Positions 61,030 through 64,000 of a DNA stretch of 64,000 nt are shown in pieces. The position numbers were made by a program, and so were the translations under genes. The stretch is from NCBI RefSeq assembly GCF_007904085.1, contig NZ_CP042326.1, forward strand, positions 1,736,001 through 1,800,000, read 5' to 3'. Below the pieces are notes generated by a model that saw only the letters and a list, made by a program, of their open reading frames with translations, was not told where the DNA came from and ran no database searches. This stretch comes from Euhalothece natronophila Z-M001. Its GTDB lineage: Bacteria > Cyanobacteriota > Cyanobacteriia > Cyanobacteriales > Rubidibacteraceae. Within the stretch, counting starts at the first letter, position 1. Each line of letters opens with the position of its first letter.

Positions 61030-63240
61030 ATGCCCTCAGACCCCTTAGAGTCAAAGCTGAAACAGTTACAAGAACAACAAGCCCTAATTTTAGAACAAAT
61101 CGATCGCGCGATCGCGCTGTTTGACCAGAACCATTGCCTCATCACTTATAATCAGGCTTTTGCAAGTTTAGGTAACTTCTCTCAAGAGTGGCTTAACTCT
61201 CACCCCTCTCAGGCAGAAATTCTAAATCAAATGGCACAGGAGGGCAATTGGTCAACCCCCCAACAACAAATTTTAGAAGACATTATTAAAAAAGCAGACT
61301 CTAACCCCACCCCTTGTAATATTGAACAGCCATCAGGAGAAAACTTACATATTTTAGTGACCGCTACCAGTGATGGGGGATATTTGCTCAATATTCGTCA
61401 ACTGTCTATGAAATTAGACTCAGAAGGAATTATCAATCGGGAACTGCGACGACTAACCTTTCTTCTGGGTTTAACCGAACGCCTCCAACCTGCTACTGAT
61501 ATCAAAACCATTGGTCAATTTGCCCTGTCTTACCTGATTGAAAGCACTAATGCGGCTTTCGGAGATGTGAAAGTCATTACAGGAGATGGGGAAAATCGTC
61601 GCGCAGGACTATTAGTCAATGAAATTACCTCCCAATTTATTGCCACCTATGGAGATATGATTCCCGAAATGGAAGAGTTAATGAAAGAGGGAATTCCCTA
61701 TGGACAGGGGCTACTTTGGGAGGTGGTGGAAACCGGAAAACCACTTTTTGTAGAAGACTATGCGAACCATCCCCAAGCAGTTAACACCTTTCGTAATCCT
61801 GGAATTGGACAATTAGGCATTTTTCCGATTCCTGGACATAGTGGCGAGATTATTGGCGTTTTAACTTTAGAATCTCGGGGGGGAAATTCTTTAGAAGATC
61901 AAGTGCAAGAAGATATGGTATTGGCAGCTTGTCGAACTTTGGGAGTTGCCATTGAACGGGCAAAAGTACAACAAAACCTTCGTCAAGCCAATGAAGAGTT
62001 AGCTCAAGCCTCCCAAATGAAGTCAGAATTTCTCGCTTCTATGTCTCATGAGTTACGAACCCCTCTAAATAGTATTTTAGGGTTTGCCGATTTACTAGAA
62101 AGGCAACGTAAAGATCCGCTTAGTGAGAATCAGATTAAGCAAATTCAAGCGATTAAGCGCAGTGGTGAACATTTACTACAGCTAATTAATGATATTCTTG
62201 ATCTCTCAAAAATTGAAGCGGGGAAAACCGAGTTAGAGTTACAACCAGTTGTGATTCATAGTCTATGCAATGAAGGCTTACGGATGGTGCAACCACGGGC
62301 AGATAAAAAACGTATTGCCCTCTCCTTAGAATTAGATTATCAGATTGAAATAGCTCAATTAGATGAACGACGGGTACGACAAATTTTAATTAATCTTCTA
62401 TCTAACGCAATTAAGTTTACCCCAGAAGAAGGGAAGGTTAAACTTAGTGGCAGTTTACGCTATGGCAGTCAATTATTAGAAGAAGCACGTCCTGATCATA
62501 GTCCTGTTCATAGTAGCACTCCTTATTTATGCTTAGAGGTTTCAGATACTGGCATTGGTATTCCTAAAGAAAAACAAAGCTTATTATTTCGCCCGTTTCA
62601 ACAGCTAGATTCTTCTCTTACTCGTCGTCATGAGGGAACAGGATTAGGATTAGCTTTAACTAAACGTCTTGCGGAATTACATGGGGGAACTGTCTCTGTC
62701 GAATCTGAGGAAAATAAAGGGAGTACCTTTCGGGTTTGGCTTCCTTTAACTGAATTACGTGCTGAAAAAGAGGAAACAGAAATAATAGAAGAAGCAGATT
62801 CTCAAGAGGAAATTAATCGCCCCTTAGGTCAAGAAAAATCCCAAGAAACTGATAGCCCACGGATTTTAGTGGTGGAGGATCAACCGTTTAATCAGGCTTT
62901 AATTTGTCAAGTTTTGGAGTTAGAAGGATATTCGGTGGAAGTAATTTATGATGGAAAAACGATGCAAGAATTAATGGAAGCAGAACTGCGATCGCGCGAG
63001 TTACTTCCTCATCTCATTCTCCTCGATATTCAACTTCCTGAAGTGGATGGATTTGAAATTTTACATCAACTGCGACAAACTCCCTATTGGCAAGATTTAC
63101 CAGTGATTGCAATTACGGCTATGGCGATGCCTGGCGATCGCGATCGTTGTTTAAAAGCCGGTGCTAACGATTATCTTGCTAAACCCTTACATCTAGAAAC
63201 AGTCATCCAAAAAGTAAAAGAATTAATTATGCAATTCTAA
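61030..63240 (+). CDS. Hybrid histidine kinase (PAS-GAF-HisKA-HATPase-REC)
   Basis: 736 aa from ATG 61030 (an earlier TTG at 60931 would add 33 residues with a hydrophobic stretch). A coiled-coil/PAS-like N-terminus, GAF (about 145-325), HisKA with SEFLASMSHELRTPLNSILGF, HATPase NLLSNAIKFT, VSDTGIGIPKE, GTGLGLALTKRLAELHGG, then a full receiver: ILVVEDQPFNQALI, phosphoacceptor Asp in LILLDIQLPEVDGFE, and Lys in DYLAKPLH. Unlike the 18362 kinase its receiver is intact. Confidence 0.88.
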   Translation: MPSDPLESKLKQLQEQQALILEQIDRAIALFDQNHCLITYNQAFASLGNFSQEWLNSHPSQAEILNQMAQEGNWSTPQQQILEDIIKKADSNPTPCNIEQPSGENLHILVTATSDGGYLLNIRQLSMKLDSEGIINRELRRLTFLLGLTERLQPATDIKTIGQFALSYLIESTNAAFGDVKVITGDGENRRAGLLVNEITSQFIATYGDMIPEMEELMKEGIPYGQGLLWEVVETGKPLFVEDYANHPQAVNTFRNPGIGQLGIFPIPGHSGEIIGVLTLESRGGNSLEDQVQEDMVLAACRTLGVAIERAKVQQNLRQANEELAQASQMKSEFLASMSHELRTPLNSILGFADLLERQRKDPLSENQIKQIQAIKRSGEHLLQLINDILDLSKIEAGKTELELQPVVIHSLCNEGLRMVQPRADKKRIALSLELDYQIEIAQLDERRVRQILINLLSNAIKFTPEEGKVKLSGSLRYGSQLLEEARPDHSPVHSSTPYLCLEVSDTGIGIPKEKQSLLFRPFQQLDSSLTRRHEGTGLGLALTKRLAELHGGTVSVESEENKGSTFRVWLPLTELRAEKEETEIIEEADSQEEINRPLGQEKSQETDSPRILVVEDQPFNQALICQVLELEGYSVEVIYDGKTMQELMEAELRSRELLPHLILLDIQLPEVDGFEILHQLRQTPYWQDLPVIAITAMAMPGDRDRCLKAGANDYLAKPLHLETVIQKVKELIMQF

Positions 63241-63261
63241 AAAAAATCAAGCTCTCTACAG

Positions 63262-63342
63262 ATTATAGTGATTCCAAATAAAAAACAGCAACCTAAAAGT
63301 AGTGGGAGCATCTTGCTCCCTAGTAGCAGCCAAGATGGCTGC
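63262..63342. repeat. Repeat motif plus twin hairpins between converging genes
   Basis: ATTATAGTGATTCCAAATAA (plus AAA) at 63262-63284, 22 of 23 equal to a motif at 46755-46777 (minus). Then GGGAGCA-TCT-TGCTCCC (63304-63320) and GCAGCCA-AGA-TGGCTGC (63326-63342). The hairpins can end transcripts from both sides. The repeat looks like an IS630-type end but no transposase is near. Confidence 0.6.
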
Positions 63343-63343
63343 A

Positions 63344-64000
63344 CTACGGAACTGAATTGGAACGACTATAATTTCGGGAGTAACCCACCGCTTCTAAAAT
63401 TTTTAAGGGACCGATTTTTTTAACTAATTCTAATTCCTCTTGATCTTTCACTAATAAGCCACCAGCAAATCCTAAAGAATTAACTCCAATTGATTGAAAT
63501 TTCTCTTGCTTTCTAGGCACAATCAGCATCCATTCTCGTGTCATTAAAAAATTATAATTAGTCGTATCTTTACCATTGACTGTTTCTAGTAACATTTGAT
63601 AATATTGAAGAACTTTTTTAGCAATTTCTTCTGGAGATAAGTTCCAATCGAGATTCAACCAAGTAAAACCATGATGAAAACCAAATAATGAAATACTGCC
63701 CACTTCTCCTAGAAAATTAGCGGTTTTTAGAGCAGCAGTAATAGGAAGTTCTTCTAAGTTTGGAGCAAGAGAATTGGGAATAAATTGTAAATGTTTATGC
63801 TTAACTGAAGCACCGGCTAATTCACCAGAATTGTAAAATCCTAAGCCATTAACCTTTTGCAAACAAGCACAAAGTGCCGTCAAATCTGCTTGATTAATTA
63901 AATTTTCTTGTTCTTCAAACTCGCGAGTTACAATCAGCAAATGATTTTCTACAACATTAAATTTATTCAACAGGCAAATATGAGTATCGGAAATATCACT
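63344..64000 (-). CDS. Ap4A phosphorylase / ATP adenylyltransferase (N-terminus cut by window edge)
   Basis: The frame is open from position 64000: SDISDTHICLLNKFNVVENH, then LLIVTREFEEQENLINQADL; the true start lies outside the window. Conserved HIT-like H-x-H-x-Q at VKHKHLQFIP (catalytic His), and a C-terminal REWMLIVPRKQ. The family degrades diadenosine tetraphosphate or joins ADP and NMP. At least 218 aa are visible. Convergent with the hybrid kinase. Confidence 0.88.
   Translation of the reverse strand, partial: SDISDTHICLLNKFNVVENHLLIVTREFEEQENLINQADLTALCACLQKVNGLGFYNSGELAGASVKHKHLQFIPNSLAPNLEELPITAALKTANFLGEVGSISLFGFHHGFTWLNLDWNLSPEEIAKKVLQYYQMLLETVNGKDTTNYNFLMTREWMLIVPRKQEKFQSIGVNSLGFAGGLLVKDQEELELVKKIGPLKILEAVGYSRNYSRSNSVP

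Noticed and set aside
1-64000. tRNA, rRNA, tmRNA and RNase P RNA genes
   Set aside because: No cloverleaf, GGTTCGAATCC-type T arm or other signature was noticed in any gap. A covariance scan would be needed to be sure.

Overview
The window is chromosomal DNA from a cyanobacterium. Evidence: photosystem II genes (psbV, psbI), a phycocyanin lyase (cpcE), the complete kaiABC clock, cyanobacterial/plastid families (Ycf34, Tab2, EGY-type site-2 protease, DUF2214, DUF2555, DUF3177, TIGR03643), and dense HIP1 palindromes (GCGATCGC, often extended to GCGCGATCGCGC). AT-rich DNA and acidic proteins would fit a unicellular, perhaps halophilic lineage such as the Halothece/Dactylococcopsis group. That placement is inference.

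Layout. 0-13.5 kb is housekeeping: rne (cut by the left edge), glgC, clpB, ycf34, a degenerate metallo-beta-lactamase-fold protein, an S2P protease, smpB, pgeF-like, psbV, tmk and an ABC1 kinase. 13.5-18.1 kb holds small membrane proteins, a thioredoxin-fold protein, a Glu-rich repeat lipoprotein, a PerR-like Fur regulator and psbI (38 codons). 18.3-24.8 kb is the clock locus: a hybrid kinase with pseudo-receivers is divergent from kaiA-kaiB-kaiC, and ruvA overlaps the kaiC stop.

24.8-41.4 kb is the accessory region. It holds a Uma2 nuclease, an IS200/IS605-type element with intact TnpB, an IS4/IS701-like element inserted in a composite repeat, an intact IscB with a structured upstream region (candidate omega RNA), a Mn/Zn ABC transporter (mntC / mntA-mntB), a SemiSWEET transporter, and a two-gene operon of a Cas4-like nuclease overlapping a long catalytic prokaryotic Argonaute. 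An IS605-type end remnant lies just upstream of that operon. Three families of nucleic-acid-guided nuclease (TnpB, IscB, pAgo) therefore lie within about 16 kb, and a CRISPR array without cas genes follows at 51.7-53.1 kb.

41.4-51.6 kb: a translationally coupled run (hypothetical, TIGR03643, tab2, TldD/PmbA, cobI), an MgtE magnesium transporter split into three ORFs, a 3' remnant of a second cobI, coaBC-DUF2555, cpcE, dapL and DUF2214. 51.7-53.1 kb: a fragmented CRISPR locus with a Uma2 gene between the pieces. 53.4-64 kb: ilvB, an orphan sensor kinase, purF, a WD40 + COG0523 GTPase operon behind a Fur/Zur-type box, a hybrid kinase, and an Ap4A phosphorylase cut by the right edge.

A composite dispersed repeat recurs at about ten intergenic sites: TCATTRG heptamer tandems, a TTTGTCCTTCGT-type tract, and at three loci a TATAGCGTTTCTTA box. 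No rRNA or tRNA gene was recognised.
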